A stretch of 64,000 nucleotides of DNA from Spirosoma rigui (GTDB taxonomy: Bacteria > Bacteroidota > Bacteroidia > Cytophagales > Spirosomataceae). Both the position numbers and the translations under genes were made by a program. The first letter of the stretch is position 1. The number at the start of each line of letters is the position of its first letter. The notes under the pieces are model-generated. The model saw nothing but the letters and a program-made list of their open reading frames with translations, searched no databases and was not told where the DNA came from. Where the stretch lies: contig NZ_CP020105.1 of the NCBI RefSeq assembly GCF_002067135.1, positions 3,100,001 through 3,164,000 on the forward strand, in the 5' to 3' direction. This document shows, piece after piece, positions 9,049-18,095 of the stretch.

Positions 9049-10041
9049 TTAATTCGGTTGGTTAAATAGCTTTTGCACGGCCAGGCCGGGCAAAAGGGTG
9101 CCGGCCCGTATCTGTGTTTCAACCAGGGCAAGCCGGTCGCGCATGCCAGGCTGGTCGTAGAACCGGCTTTCCAGTTGTTGCCGTACCAGCGACCGGAACC
9201 AGGTTAACTGCTGTTCCTGCCGCCGTTGGGCGCGGTAGCCGTTCTGACTAGTGAGTTGCTGGTGTTCCTGAATGGTCTGCCAGATTGTGTCAACGCCGTT
9301 GCCGGTCAGGGCCGAGCCGGTCAGTACGGGCGGGAACCAGCCCGTACCGGTGGGTGGAAAGAGATGCAGCGCATTCTGGTATTCAACGCGAGCCCGGTTA
9401 GCCGGTGCCACGTTTTCGCCGTCGGCTTTCGTGATGACCAGCGCATCGGCCAGTTCCATAATGCCCCGTTTCATGCCCTGCAACTCATCGCCCGCCCCCG
9501 CCAGCATCAGCAGCAGGAAGAAATCGACCATGCCATGCACAACGGTTTCGGACTGCCCAACGCCTACTGTTTCGACCAGTATAACATCAAACCCGGCGGC
9601 TTCACAAAGGAGTATTGTTTCGCGAGTCCGGTGCCCTACGCCACCCAGCGAGTCGCCCGCGGGTGTTGGACGGATGTAGGCGTGGGGGTTCATCGACAGG
9701 GTTTCCATCCGGGTTTTGTCCCCCAGCAAACTTCCGCCCGACCGTTGGCTGGTGGGGTCAATAGCCAGCACAGCCAGCCGATGACCCAGACCCGTGAGAT
9801 ACGTGCCAAAGGCTTCAATGAATGTACTTTTCCCCACGCCCGGCACGCCCGTAATCCCAATGCGAACGGACTGGGATGGTGCGTTATCCGGGTTTGGCAA
9901 CACGCTTTCCAGCACCTGCTGCGCCAGTGATTGATCGTCGGTACGCCGGCTCTCCACGAGCGTGATGGCCCGGCTAAGCACCAGTCGATCACCGGCGCGG
10001 ATACCATTGGTATAATGATCGGCAGAAAAACGTTGACGCAT
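9049..10041 (-). CDS. meaB: Methylmalonyl-CoA mutase-associated GTPase MeaB
   Basis: G3E-family P-loop GTPase of 330 aa that protects and reloads adenosylcobalamin-dependent methylmalonyl-CoA mutase. Visible motifs are the Walker A loop GVPGVGKST (65-73), the Mg/switch motifs DPTS (95-98) and ETVGVGQSE (157-165), and the guanine motif TKAD (204-207). All match the MeaB/ArgK family at its usual length. The start ATG is preceded by a TACCTTTG promoter element at 10088-10096. No mutase gene is in this window, so the partner must lie elsewhere. Older databases call this family the LAO/AO transport ATPase, which is misleading. Confidence 0.93.
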   Translation of the reverse strand: MRQRFSADHYTNGIRAGDRLVLSRAITLVESRRTDDQSLAQQVLESVLPNPDNAPSQSVRIGITGVPGVGKSTFIEAFGTYLTGLGHRLAVLAIDPTSQRSGGSLLGDKTRMETLSMNPHAYIRPTPAGDSLGGVGHRTRETILLCEAAGFDVILVETVGVGQSETVVHGMVDFFLLLMLAGAGDELQGMKRGIMELADALVITKADGENVAPANRARVEYQNALHLFPPTGTGWFPPVLTGSALTGNGVDTIWQTIQEHQQLTSQNGYRAQRRQEQQLTWFRSLVRQQLESRFYDQPGMRDRLALVETQIRAGTLLPGLAVQKLFNQPN

Positions 10042-10087
10042 AGAATGGATAAAAACGGGACCGGATCAGTGGCGGGTCATAACTGTT

Positions 10088-10096
10088 GCAAAGGTA
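10088..10096 (-). promoter_or_regulatory. Promoter -7 element of meaB
   Basis: On the minus strand the sequence TACCTTTGC matches the Bacteroidota -7 box TAnnTTTG. It sits 46 bases upstream of the meaB ATG. No clear TTTG is found at the -33 position. Confidence 0.6.
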
Positions 10097-10139
10097 CAAC
10101 CCAGCCACAGCGGTGCCAGTCCGTGACGTCCTAATTATA

Positions 10140-10164
10140 CCGGCATTGCCGTGCCGGATGCCGG
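10140..10164 (-). terminator. Possible weak terminator after ispD
   Basis: Arms CCGGCAT and ATGCCGG form a 7-bp stem just past the ispD stop on the minus strand. The following sequence (TATAATTAGG) is only moderately T-rich, so the call is weak. Confidence 0.3.
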
Positions 10165-10171
10165 GCCGGTC

Positions 10172-10846
10172 TTACCAGCCTCGCAGATCTTCCGGCGTAG
10201 TGATCTTGATGTTGTCATACGAGCCGTCGATCAGTGTTATCGGAAAACCGGCGTATTCCAGTACGCTGGCGCAGTCCGTAAAAAAGGGCTGTTCTGGTGT
10301 TGCAAATGCCTGTCTGAACTGACTGAGTGCAAACGTCTGGGGTGTTTGTACAAGTCGAAGCCCACCTCGGTCCAGGGCAACGCTGGCTCCAGCCGTCGTT
10401 ACCTGCCGCACGGAATCCTTGACCGGTACGCAGGTGACAGCCGACCCCGTCCGGGCCGCCGTTTCGTAGCTATGCTGAATGATGGTAGCCGTAACAAAAG
10501 GGCGAACGCCGTCGTGGACGGCTACCAGCCCCTCGGCCGACTCAATAGCGGACAACCCATTCGAAACGGATTGAAAACGGGTGGCACCGCCCGTTACCAG
10601 CTGAACAGCGGGGTGAAAATCGTGCTGGTCGCAGAGGGATGCCCAGCGGAGCTGATCGCGGGCGGGAAGTACCAGAATGATGTGCGGAGCGGGCGAGACA
10701 GCCAGAAAACGCTCAACGGTATGCTGAAGGATGGGTTTGCCGTTGAGCAACAGAAATTGCTTGGGCACGTCGGTATTCATGCGGCTGCCGCTACCCCCGG
10801 CCACGATAATGGCGAAGCGATTATGTGTAGAAGTCATTAAGGTCAT
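10172..10846 (-). CDS. ispD: 2-C-methyl-D-erythritol 4-phosphate cytidylyltransferase
   Basis: Enzyme of the MEP isoprenoid pathway: joins CTP and MEP to give CDP-methylerythritol. The 224-aa product has the nucleotidyltransferase signature near its N-terminus (IIVAGGSGSRMNTDVPKQF), the VHDGVRPFV motif, and near the end an AGFPITLIDGSYDNIKITTPEDL segment characteristic of IspD. The length matches the family. A second in-frame ATG lies three codons in (10837) and could be the true start. It follows queA on the minus strand, separated by a 14-bp hairpin, so shared transcription is possible but would have to read through. The product feeds carotenoid synthesis, for which a cyclase gene lies at 33638. 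Confidence 0.94.
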   Translation of the reverse strand: MTLMTSTHNRFAIIVAGGSGSRMNTDVPKQFLLLNGKPILQHTVERFLAVSPAPHIILVLPARDQLRWASLCDQHDFHPAVQLVTGGATRFQSVSNGLSAIESAEGLVAVHDGVRPFVTATIIQHSYETAARTGSAVTCVPVKDSVRQVTTAGASVALDRGGLRLVQTPQTFALSQFRQAFATPEQPFFTDCASVLEYAGFPITLIDGSYDNIKITTPEDLRGW

Positions 10847-10852
10847 AAATCG

Positions 10853-10911
10853 TAAAAGTCGTAAGTGGTCGACGCGGATACAACACCCGCGTCGATTACT
10901 TACGACTTTTA
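10853..10911. terminator. Long two-part hairpin between queA and ispD
   Basis: A 14-bp outer stem (TAAAAGTCGTAAGT with ACTTACGACTTTTA) encloses a 9-bp inner stem (TCGACGCGG with CCGCGTCGA). On the minus strand the outer arm ends in a short T-rich stretch. It can work as a terminator of queA. The word AAGTCGTAAGT also occurs at 43344. Confidence 0.55.
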
Positions 10912-10937
10912 TGATATAGGCTGGTTTCCTAACCCGC

Positions 10938-11981
10938 TTAGATAATCAGCATGGCATCGCCGTAGCTGAAGAAGCGGTATTTTTCTTTGATGGCTACCTG
11001 ATAGGCTTCCTTGATAAGTTCGTGTCCGCCAAAGGCGCTGGTCATCATAATCAGGATTGACTCGGGCAGGTGCAGGCTCGTCAGAAGCGTGTTGGCTATT
11101 TTGAAATCGTAGGGCGGGAAAATAAACCGGTCCGTCCAGCCTTCAACGGGCTTCAGGCGGCTGTTAGCCGATACCGACGATTCAATTGCTTTCAGCGAGG
11201 TTGTACCGACAGCACAAACGCGTTTACCCGCATCAAGGGCCGTGTTGACAATCTTGGCCGAATCCTCAGGGATACGGTAGTTTTCCGAATCTGTTTTGTG
11301 CTTGGTCAGGTCTTCAACGTCTACCTGGCGGAAGGTGCCGAGGCCCACGTGTAGCGTAACGGGTGCAAAGTGAATGCCTTTGATTTCCATTCTCTTCATC
11401 ATGGCGCGGGTAAAGTGCAACCCGGCCGTAGGAGCCGCTACGGCGCCCACGTGCTGCGCGAAAACCGTCTGGTAGTCGTCGCGGTCAGCCAGTTCGGCTT
11501 CGCGCTGTATTTCGCGGGGAATGGGGGTTTCGCCCAGTTCATCCACCGCTTTCATGAACTCTTCGTGATTACCGTCGAATAGGAACCGGATAGTACGGCC
11601 CCGCGAGGTGGTATTGTCGATAACTTCGGCAACGAGGTCGCTGTCTCCGAAATATAATTTGTTGCCAACGCGGATTTTACGGGCTGGATCGACCAGAACG
11701 TCCCACAATTTCATCTCGCGATTCAGTTCGCGCAGCAGGAACACTTCAATTTTAGCGCCGGTCTTTTCCTTATTGCCGTAGAGCCGCGCCGGGAAAACTT
11801 TCGTGTTGTTGATCACCATGACATCGCCATCGCCGAAGTAACTCAGCATATCCGAAAACTGCTTATGTTCAATGGTTTTGGCCTTCCGATCAACGACCAT
11901 TAACCGCGATTCACCCCGCTCCACTGGGTATTTGGCGATGAGACTTTCGGGTAAATCAAATTTGAATTCGGATAACTTCAT
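10938..11981 (-). CDS. queA: S-adenosylmethionine:tRNA ribosyltransferase-isomerase
   Basis: Enzyme of queuosine synthesis that transfers and isomerises the ribose of SAM onto preQ1 in tRNA to make epoxyqueuosine. The 347-aa protein begins [19 protein letters not shown] with the family's conserved N-terminus and holds the signatures [22 protein letters not shown] and [13 protein letters not shown]. The C-terminal DAMLII ending is usual. A clear TATCTTTGC promoter element lies 46 bases upstream of the ATG. No other queuosine genes are in the window. Confidence 0.96.
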   Translation of the reverse strand: MKLSEFKFDLPESLIAKYPVERGESRLMVVDRKAKTIEHKQFSDMLSYFGDGDVMVINNTKVFPARLYGNKEKTGAKIEVFLLRELNREMKLWDVLVDPARKIRVGNKLYFGDSDLVAEVIDNTTSRGRTIRFLFDGNHEEFMKAVDELGETPIPREIQREAELADRDDYQTVFAQHVGAVAAPTAGLHFTRAMMKRMEIKGIHFAPVTLHVGLGTFRQVDVEDLTKHKTDSENYRIPEDSAKIVNTALDAGKRVCAVGTTSLKAIESSVSANSRLKPVEGWTDRFIFPPYDFKIANTLLTSLHLPESILIMMTSAFGGHELIKEAYQVAIKEKYRFFSYGDAMLII

Positions 11982-12026
11982 GATGTATCAGTACGAAAAA
12001 GAACGACTCATTTCAATGTAAAGGCC

Positions 12027-12035
12027 GCAAAGATA
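12027..12035 (-). promoter_or_regulatory. Promoter -7 element of queA
   Basis: Minus-strand TATCTTTGC matches TAnnTTTG exactly. The surrounding string CACTATCTTTGCG is repeated in the rpsF promoter at 44088, which supports a real promoter. It lies directly downstream of the terminator hairpin at 12042. Confidence 0.7.
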
Positions 12036-12041
12036 GTGAAA

Positions 12042-12070
12042 AACCCGGAAAATTTTACATGTTCCGGGTT
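12042..12070 (-). terminator. Rho-independent terminator of the 12099-12461 gene
   Basis: Arms AACCCGGAA and TTCCGGGTT form a 9-bp stem with an 11-base loop. On the minus strand it is followed by TTTTTCAC, a T-rich tail. It closes the small gene on its right before the queA promoter begins. Confidence 0.7.
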
Positions 12071-12098
12071 CTTTTCTTGCAAATGTCGGCAAAATGGC

Positions 12099-12461
12099 CT
12101 ATTGGGTGTCCGGCAGCGAATTTATCGGCTGAACAGCCCCTTCGGTATTTACGTTGGGGTGCGATACGTTGAACTTCGACATCAGTTCGGACGATACCTC
12201 GGTGGAATAGGTGCCCTGGGGCGACACAAACACCCCTTTCATGCCATTCGACGCGCTGATCGCGTACAGGGTCATCTCATCGCCCGGATCGGAAGTACCC
12301 TCAAACCGGTGAAACTCGTCGACCTCGAAGTCGTCGCTTCTCAACTTGATATTATCGTCGGTGGTTGCTTTCAGGTAATCTTTGACCGGGGCGAAATCGA
12401 CCGTGTACCCACGTCCGCGCAGGTCTTCCATTGCTTCTGTCAGGGTTGTGAAATGTTTCAT
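12099..12461 (-). CDS. Small conserved Bacteroidota protein of unknown function
   Basis: A 120-aa soluble protein beginning MKHFTTLTEAMEDLRGRGYTVDF. The pattern of an N-terminal amphipathic helix followed by LRSDDFEVDEFHRFEGTSDPGDEMTLYAIS is common in small proteins across Bacteroidota, often listed in databases as phosphoribosylpyrophosphate synthetase. I believe that name is a mistake, since there is no PRPP-binding motif and the protein is far too short. It is a single-gene unit ended by a clear hairpin at 12042. No signal peptide or metal site is seen. Function unknown. Confidence 0.75.
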   Translation of the reverse strand: MKHFTTLTEAMEDLRGRGYTVDFAPVKDYLKATTDDNIKLRSDDFEVDEFHRFEGTSDPGDEMTLYAISASNGMKGVFVSPQGTYSTEVSSELMSKFNVSHPNVNTEGAVQPINSLPDTQ

Positions 12462-12639
12462 AGCGCTGTTTGGTAGTGTTAGAGCTTAGTCGTCTATTGA
12501 GTTACTACAGGAGAAACTACCCCTGCTGGAAATAGTTTGGTAGCCCATCTGTCCCAAAGGCTAAAAAACCTGAACAAATGAGTTTAAGTAACCATTGCTT
12601 ACGTTAGCATGAGACTATTTCCATGTATAACCAACGTAT

Positions 12640-13644
12640 ATGATAACGATTAACACCTACCCCCTCAAGAAGGCTTGGATTGCCGGTTCGTTACTGGCTG
12701 CTACCTGCGGGCTAACCGCTTGCGAAGATCACCGCGACAGCCCCAACGCGGCCTTTCCGGAACGTATCAATTTCACGGCCCAGCGCCAGTATCCGGAAGG
12801 TATTGCCTACTCGTCGCAACTGGGAAAATTCGTCATTACCTCCATCACGCAGGGGAAAATTGGAACGGTCGACACGGACGGTCGTTACGAAGATCTGCTT
12901 ACGGCACCTGAGTTGATCAGTGGCATTGGCGTAAAAGTCGCCGATGGACGTTTATTTGTCTGCGTCGGCGACCAGGGGGTATCGGTGAAAAGCACACCGG
13001 CATCGGCTTTCAAAACGGCCGAGCTGTTGGTATTTAACCTGACCACCCGCCAGTTGGAGCGCCGGACAGATCTCGATAATCTGCTGCCCAACGACCGGCA
13101 TTTTGCCAACGACCTGGCTATCCTGCCCGATGGGACTATCTACGTAACGGATTCATTTTCGCCGGTGATCTACAAAATCACTCCCGCCGGTCAGGCGAGT
13201 GTTCTGGTCAGTGACCCGCGGTTCGCCAGTGCCATGTTTGGCCTGAACGGTATTGTTTACCACCCCGATGGTTACCTGATCGTGGCGCAAACGGGTGCCG
13301 GCAAACTTTACAAAGTTGACCTGAGCAATGGCAATGCCATAACGGAAGTAGGTGGTCTGAGCAGCCTTCCCGGCGATGGTATGACGCTGGTCGACAAGAC
13401 AGACCTGTACGTAGTAACCGGGAACGGAAGCCGGGTGGCACAGGTGCGCAGCAGCGATAACTGGCAAACAGCCTCTGTCGTCAAAACCGATGAGAACGGC
13501 TATTATCAGGCAACGACTAATGTCTACGTCAACAAGCAGATCTACACCCTCAACGCCCGCATCGGCGAGGTTAGCGCAGCGGTTATGGCGATGAACCCCG
13601 GCCAGCTGCAATCCAACGAGTACAGCATTCAGCGGTTTCGGTAG
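12640..13644 (+). CDS. SMP-30/gluconolactonase-like beta-propeller lipoprotein
   Basis: A 334-aa lipoprotein with a signal peptide ending in the lipobox LTAC (Cys28). The mature part shows repeated six-bladed-propeller strands, such as PEGIAYSSQLGKFVITS, NDLAILPDGTIYVTDS, NGIVYHPDGYLIVAQ and GDGMTLVDKTDLYVV. These NDL/NGI/DGM motifs match metal-binding positions of SMP-30/gluconolactonase and strictosidine-synthase-like propellers. It may hydrolyse a sugar lactone or simply bind ligand at the membrane. It stands alone between a divergent small gene and a convergent DUF1080 gene, near a sugar locus. Confidence 0.78.
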   Translation: MITINTYPLKKAWIAGSLLAATCGLTACEDHRDSPNAAFPERINFTAQRQYPEGIAYSSQLGKFVITSITQGKIGTVDTDGRYEDLLTAPELISGIGVKVADGRLFVCVGDQGVSVKSTPASAFKTAELLVFNLTTRQLERRTDLDNLLPNDRHFANDLAILPDGTIYVTDSFSPVIYKITPAGQASVLVSDPRFASAMFGLNGIVYHPDGYLIVAQTGAGKLYKVDLSNGNAITEVGGLSSLPGDGMTLVDKTDLYVVTGNGSRVAQVRSSDNWQTASVVKTDENGYYQATTNVYVNKQIYTLNARIGEVSAAVMAMNPGQLQSNEYSIQRFR

Positions 13645-13666
13645 AAGGGCATAAGCGGAAAAAATA

Positions 13667-13741
13667 AAACGGGCAGAGGGAGTACAGGGACTGATGCAAT
13701 ATAGAAACATGCGTTAGCCCCTGTACTCCCTCTGCCCGTTT
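13667..13741. terminator. Long bidirectional hairpin between convergent genes
   Basis: Two 23-base arms (13667-13689 and 13719-13741) are perfectly complementary, purine-rich in the first arm (core GGGCAGAGGGAGTACAGGG) and pyrimidine-rich in the second, with a loop of about 29 bases. It separates the propeller lipoprotein gene and the DUF1080 gene, which converge here. Confidence 0.75.
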
Positions 13742-13757
13742 CGCTCCCCCTTTGGCA

Positions 13758-14399
13758 TTAATCGGGGAGGACCTTGATCATAATATCTTTGTAGAACACC
13801 TTGCTTTTGGGGTCGTGGCCCTGCAGCGCTACGGTGCCGCTGCTAAGCCGGCGGGCGTTGGGTTTGGTGGAGTTACTGACGCTGTCGGGTTCGGTGTATT
13901 TATTGATCACCTTATCGTTAACCTTGACCGTTACGGTCTTGCCCTGCACAATAATGTGCTCGGTATACCATTCTTCGTCTTTCACGAATGTTTCTTTCAC
14001 GTCCTGAAACGAGTAGACGCTACCCGTTTTGCGCCAGTCGGTGTGGGTCTGGTTAACCTGAATCTCGTAGCCAACTGAGGGCCAGTCAGTGGGTTGGTAG
14101 GTGGTATGAATAAACATACCGGAGTTAGCACCGGGCATGGTTTTTACCTGCGCTTTCCATTCGAAATTTTTGAAGTTGTGGTTGTTAACCGGTCCTTCGT
14201 AAAAAAGGTGCGCCCGTGGTCCGAACACAACGATAGCGCCATCCTGTACGCTGAATGTGCTGGCGTTATCGCCGACTTTCCAGCCGTTGAGGGTCTTGCC
14301 GTCGAAAATGCTCACCCATCCGTCGGCCAGCGGACGGGTCGTGAGGTTAAGGAAAAGGCCGCCGATGGCGATACCAGCCCACAAAAGGTACTTTCTCAT
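13758..14399 (-). CDS. DUF1080 (3-keto-glycoside hydrolase/lyase-like) secreted protein
   Basis: A 213-aa exported protein with an N-terminal hydrophobic signal (MRKYLLWAGIAIGGLFL) and one DUF1080 jelly-roll domain: SIFDGKTLNGWKVGD, FEWKAQVKTMPGANSGMFIHT and VGYEIQVNQT are the family hallmarks. DUF1080 members act on 3-keto-glycosides and 3-keto-disaccharides in known examples, or serve as laminin-G-like sugar-binding modules. A GTACTTTG element on the minus strand (near 14427) could be its promoter. It is separated from the other DUF1080 gene (17302) by two genes. Confidence 0.85.
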   Translation of the reverse strand: MRKYLLWAGIAIGGLFLNLTTRPLADGWVSIFDGKTLNGWKVGDNASTFSVQDGAIVVFGPRAHLFYEGPVNNHNFKNFEWKAQVKTMPGANSGMFIHTTYQPTDWPSVGYEIQVNQTHTDWRKTGSVYSFQDVKETFVKDEEWYTEHIIVQGKTVTVKVNDKVINKYTEPDSVSNSTKPNARRLSSGTVALQGHDPKSKVFYKDIMIKVLPD

Positions 14400-14536
14400 A
14401 GTTTCTGAGTCATGCGTTTACTGACAAAGTACGTAACCGGGAAAACCTAACGGTTTTGGAGAACTATGCCGAGTAACCAGTTGATATTAATCAGTTTATT
14501 TCGGAAACTTGAGGTCTGCTCCACCCACCGTTGACC

Positions 14537-15844
14537 ATGTCCGAAACCTTCCTGTACTTTCTCTGGCAATACCAGTATTTCACCAGACTTGCCCTGACCA
14601 CTACCGATGGTGATCCCGTTCAGGTGCTCCATCCGGGTTTCCGGAATTTTGATTCGGGGCCGGATTTTTTCAACGCCCGGCTGCTGATCCGGGACGTAGA
14701 GTGGGGGGGTACCGTTGAGATGCACATCAAAACCTCCGATTGGTTGTCGCACCGGCATCAGGACGACCGGGCTTACGACAACGTAATCCTGCACGTGGTC
14801 TGGACGGATGATCGGCTGGCAACCGGCCGCCGGGTTGACCGGGCCGATGGGACGCCGTTGCCCACCATCGAACTTGCTCCCTTAACGGATACGCTGCTGA
14901 TGGATCGGTACGCCCGGCTTACCGGCTCACCCGACGCCATTCCGTGTGCAGGGCAATTCCGGTCGGTGCAGCCCCTGCGGCTCACCGCCATGCTCGACAA
15001 AGCCATGCTGCAGCGGCTGGAACGAAAAGCGGCTGGGGTACGGGTCCTTTTTGAGTCGACCGGGGGTGATTGGGAAGAGACGGCCTATCAGTTACTGGCT
15101 ACCAACATGGGGTTTAAGATCAATGCCGATCCCATGGCGCAACTCAGCCGAACGGTACCGCTGAAGGCTATACTCAAACACCGCGACGTGCTGTTGCAGG
15201 TAGAAGCCCTGTTGTTTGGGACGGCGGGTATGCTGACTGAACCTGATGAACCCGATGAATACGTAACCAGCCTGTTGCGGGAGTACCGGTTCCTGGCGGT
15301 GAAATACCAATTGGCCGACAAACAGGTGATGGCGCACGCGTGGAAATGGGGACGGCTCCGACCGGCCAGCTTTCCGTCGTTGCGGCTGGCGCAGTTTGCA
15401 CGGCTGGTAACGAAAAACGCCAGTTTATTTTCACTGTTCGTCGGGACTATACAGGCCAGTACGTTGCTGCAGGCGCTGCAGGTGTCGCCCTCCGACTATT
15501 GGCAGGCGCATTACCGGTTCGGGAAAACAACCGCCAGGGTCGTATCAACGCTCGGCACCACGTCGGCCGAGAATATCCTGATCAATACGGTGGTGCCGCT
15601 GTTGGCCGCCTACGCGCACCACCGGGGCCAGCCGGCTTACATAGACCGGGCTATTTCACTGCTGGAGCAACTCCCTGCGGAGAAAAACCGCCTGACGGAA
15701 GCCTGGGATGAATTGGGGCTGGGTGTCCGTACCGCCTTTGACTCGCAGGCTGCTATTGAATTGTACAATGAATTCTGTACTGTCAAGAAATGCCTGAGTT
15801 GCCAGATCGGGGCGGGGTTGATAAAACAAACGGTCAGTGGCTGA
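14537..15844 (+). CDS. DUF2851 family protein
   Basis: A 435-aa cytoplasmic protein. It starts at ATG 14537 (MSETFLYFLWQYQYF), two codons inside a TTG-initiated frame. The N-terminal segments VLHPGFRNFDSGPDFFNARL and GTVEMHIKTSDWLSHRHQDD are distinctive of DUF2851, a conserved Bacteroidota family with no assigned function. The C-terminus carries a cysteine pair (CTVKKCLSC), a possible metal site. It is a lone plus-strand gene whose stop codon lies inside the 18-bp hairpin at 15831. Confidence 0.85.
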   Translation: MSETFLYFLWQYQYFTRLALTTTDGDPVQVLHPGFRNFDSGPDFFNARLLIRDVEWGGTVEMHIKTSDWLSHRHQDDRAYDNVILHVVWTDDRLATGRRVDRADGTPLPTIELAPLTDTLLMDRYARLTGSPDAIPCAGQFRSVQPLRLTAMLDKAMLQRLERKAAGVRVLFESTGGDWEETAYQLLATNMGFKINADPMAQLSRTVPLKAILKHRDVLLQVEALLFGTAGMLTEPDEPDEYVTSLLREYRFLAVKYQLADKQVMAHAWKWGRLRPASFPSLRLAQFARLVTKNASLFSLFVGTIQASTLLQALQVSPSDYWQAHYRFGKTTARVVSTLGTTSAENILINTVVPLLAAYAHHRGQPAYIDRAISLLEQLPAEKNRLTEAWDELGLGVRTAFDSQAAIELYNEFCTVKKCLSCQIGAGLIKQTVSG

Positions 15845-15879
15845 CGCGCGCGTTTTGCTTTCGCGTCAGCCACTGACCG
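15831..15879. terminator. 18-bp perfect hairpin overlapping the DUF2851 stop codon
   Basis: Arms 15831-15848 and 15862-15879 (core GTCAGTGGCTGACGCG and its complement) pair perfectly with a 13-base loop. It covers the stop codon of the gene on the left and lies 24 bases from the end of the convergent oxidoreductase gene, so it can end transcription in both directions. Confidence 0.7.
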
Positions 15880-15903
15880 ACTCATTTTCTGATTGACTGC
15901 CTA

Positions 15904-17229
15904 CTAGGTCACAATCATATCCTGCTTCACGGCATCCCAGGTGACGCGTTTGCCGGTATGGAGGGCAGTGGTTGCCATGATGTTAGCAACCGAGTGATTA
16001 AAACCAACCCGGGCGGGTGCGTTGGGCTCTTTGCGACTCCGCACACAGTCCATCCAGTTGCGCATGTGCAGCGATGTCATTGGGTCACCACCGGTGTTGG
16101 CCGATGTTTCCATTTTGGCAACCTCACCAAGCGACATAGAGGGCAGCAGATTGGCCTGCATGTTCATATCTTTGGCGTATTTCGCTTCCAGTCCGCCTTC
16201 GGGTGTGATCTTGTTCGTATCGAGGTTGATCATACCGCCGTTCGAATAGTAATACTCTTTGGTACCACCGGCTTCGTTATTCATGCGCGACGAGTACAGC
16301 ACCTGGAAACCCTTGGTTTTGTCATTGTCCGGGCCGTAGTCAAATACGGCTGTGAACGTATCGGCATTGGTTCGGCCATCCTTCCAGGTATATACACCAC
16401 CGTTGGCAACGACACTGCGTGGGTGATCGAGGCCGCTGAACCAGTGTACCGTATCGATCTGGTGCGACATCCACTGGCCGGGAATACCCGACGAGTAGGG
16501 ATAGAACAGCCGGAATTCAAGGTATTTCCGAGGGTCCCACTCCGTCTTGGGGCGGTTCAGCTGATAGCGCGTCCAGTCGGTATCTTCCTTCCGGATTTCC
16601 GACACCAGTTTGGCCCGACGCCAGCGTCCGGGCTGATTCACGTTCCAGGTCATCTCGACCATCGTGATATCGCCAAACTTACCAGACTTAATGAATTTGT
16701 CGGCTTCGTGGTAGTTGGGCGCCGACCGGCGCTGTGAACCCACCTGTACGATTTTCTTCGATTTATCGACGGCTTTTACCGCCTTGCGCGCGTCGTCGAG
16801 CGATTCAGCGAAAGGTTTTTCTACGTACACATCGCGACCCGATTCAACGGCGTCAACGCAGTGAAGCGCGTGCTGGAAGTCGGCAGTGCTGATGATCACC
16901 GCATCGACATCCTTACGATCCAGCAGTTCGTCGTTGTTGCGGGCCTTGAAAAACGAGCTGTCATTCCAGTTTTTACCCTTCAGGAACGCTTCAGCTTCGT
17001 CCCGCCGGCGGCTCCAGATATCGGATACGCCCACGAAGGCAAAGTTGGTATTTTTGGAGTGCTCCATAAATGCCGGTGCCAGCGACTGCCGGAAGCGGTC
17101 CGAGAAGCCGATGATACCGACCCGAACGCGCTCGTTCGATCCCAGAATACGGGCGTAGCTGCCCGCCGAAAAGCTCATGCCCAATCCGGCAAGGGCTGAT
17201 TTTTTTATAAACTCACGACGATTTTCCAT
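15904..17229 (-). CDS. Gfo/Idh/MocA-family oxidoreductase with Tat-type signal
   Basis: NAD(P)-dependent dehydrogenase of 441 aa. The N-terminus NRREFIKKSALAGLG is a twin-arginine export signal, so it probably acts outside the cytoplasm with tightly bound cofactor. The Rossmann start is VRVGIIGFSD (36-43) and the family catalytic EKP motif is at 137-139. Together with the DUF1080 protein and the epimerase upstream on the same strand it fits oxidation of sugars at C3 in 3-keto-glycoside metabolism. It is the last gene of the group and converges on the DUF2851 gene. The exact substrate cannot be read. Confidence 0.88.
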   Translation of the reverse strand: MENRREFIKKSALAGLGMSFSAGSYARILGSNERVRVGIIGFSDRFRQSLAPAFMEHSKNTNFAFVGVSDIWSRRRDEAEAFLKGKNWNDSSFFKARNNDELLDRKDVDAVIISTADFQHALHCVDAVESGRDVYVEKPFAESLDDARKAVKAVDKSKKIVQVGSQRRSAPNYHEADKFIKSGKFGDITMVEMTWNVNQPGRWRRAKLVSEIRKEDTDWTRYQLNRPKTEWDPRKYLEFRLFYPYSSGIPGQWMSHQIDTVHWFSGLDHPRSVVANGGVYTWKDGRTNADTFTAVFDYGPDNDKTKGFQVLYSSRMNNEAGGTKEYYYSNGGMINLDTNKITPEGGLEAKYAKDMNMQANLLPSMSLGEVAKMETSANTGGDPMTSLHMRNWMDCVRSRKEPNAPARVGFNHSVANIMATTALHTGKRVTWDAVKQDMIVT

Positions 17230-17301
17230 GAAATTAAGGCTTAAGAATCGACTAGATAGTACACAATTGGCAAGGGGCTGAAAAAGACGAAAGAGTCTTT
17301 G

Positions 17302-18045
17302 TTACAGCGTTTTTATTTTAATGTTCCGGTAGGATACCAGATCGCCGTGGTCCTGTAAGAGGATATGTCCTTTGGCGGCTTCCCCAAAACGTCCGTTCGC
17401 ATTGTAATCCGGTGCGCTGTATTTGCTCTTCGCAACGGCCTCGCGGAAGGCTTCGCTGCCCCGTTCGTACTCCACTACTTTTTTACCGTTCAGCCAATGC
17501 TCCACGTGATTGCCTTTCGACACGACCCGGCCGGTGTTCCATTCCCCAATGGGGTTGGCTTTTTTGCCGCTGGCCGGAATCAGGTCATACAGCGACCCTA
17601 CGGTACGGTTACCGTTGCGGCCCAGCTTGGCATCGGGGTGTTTGTCGTCGTCCAGTACCTGAAACTCCAGGCCAAAGGCTGAGCCTTTTGGTTTGGGACT
17701 TTGTTCGGCCACGAAATATTTAACCCCACTATTGGCACCATCCGTCAGTCTGAAATCGAACATCAGGTCGAAATCACTGTATTCACCATCCGTAACGATA
17801 TCGCCGAAGCTTTGCGATTCGGAACCGTCTGATTTCTGGATGCTGAGCATCCCGTTCTGTACGGTCCAGCCCTTTTCGGGAAATTTGTCTTTGTAGGCAC
17901 CCCGCCAGCCGTTGGTTGTCTTGCCGTCGAAAAGTAGTTTCCAGCCGTCTGTTTTCTCCTGGGGCGTGAGCGTATTAGGCGATTGTGGTTTTTCGGCGGC
18001 CATCAAACCAAGTGACAGGACACCAATAAGCAGTAAGTTTTTCAT
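17302..18045 (-). CDS. DUF1080 (3-keto-glycoside hydrolase/lyase-like) secreted protein
   Basis: A 247-aa secreted DUF1080 protein. I take ATG 18045 ([17 protein letters not shown]) as start because it begins the signal peptide; the frame extends five codons further. Hallmarks are [34 protein letters not shown] and [16 protein letters not shown], and the C-terminal [19 protein letters not shown]. In characterised relatives these domains cleave or process 3-keto-glycosides. It lies between the TIM-barrel epimerase (51 bases upstream) and the Gfo/Idh/MocA dehydrogenase (72 bases downstream), all on the minus strand. Confidence 0.88.
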   Translation of the reverse strand: MKNLLLIGVLSLGLMAAEKPQSPNTLTPQEKTDGWKLLFDGKTTNGWRGAYKDKFPEKGWTVQNGMLSIQKSDGSESQSFGDIVTDGEYSDFDLMFDFRLTDGANSGVKYFVAEQSPKPKGSAFGLEFQVLDDDKHPDAKLGRNGNRTVGSLYDLIPASGKKANPIGEWNTGRVVSKGNHVEHWLNGKKVVEYERGSEAFREAVAKSKYSAPDYNANGRFGEAAKGHILLQDHGDLVSYRNIKIKTL

Positions 18046-18095
18046 AGGGTAACGTGGCAATTTGCTGCGTAAAACGTAAACGAACTAAACCAGGT

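Noticed and set aside
10151-10840. A 229-codon open frame opposite ispD
   Set aside because: Antisense to a complete IspD with intact motifs; no own features.
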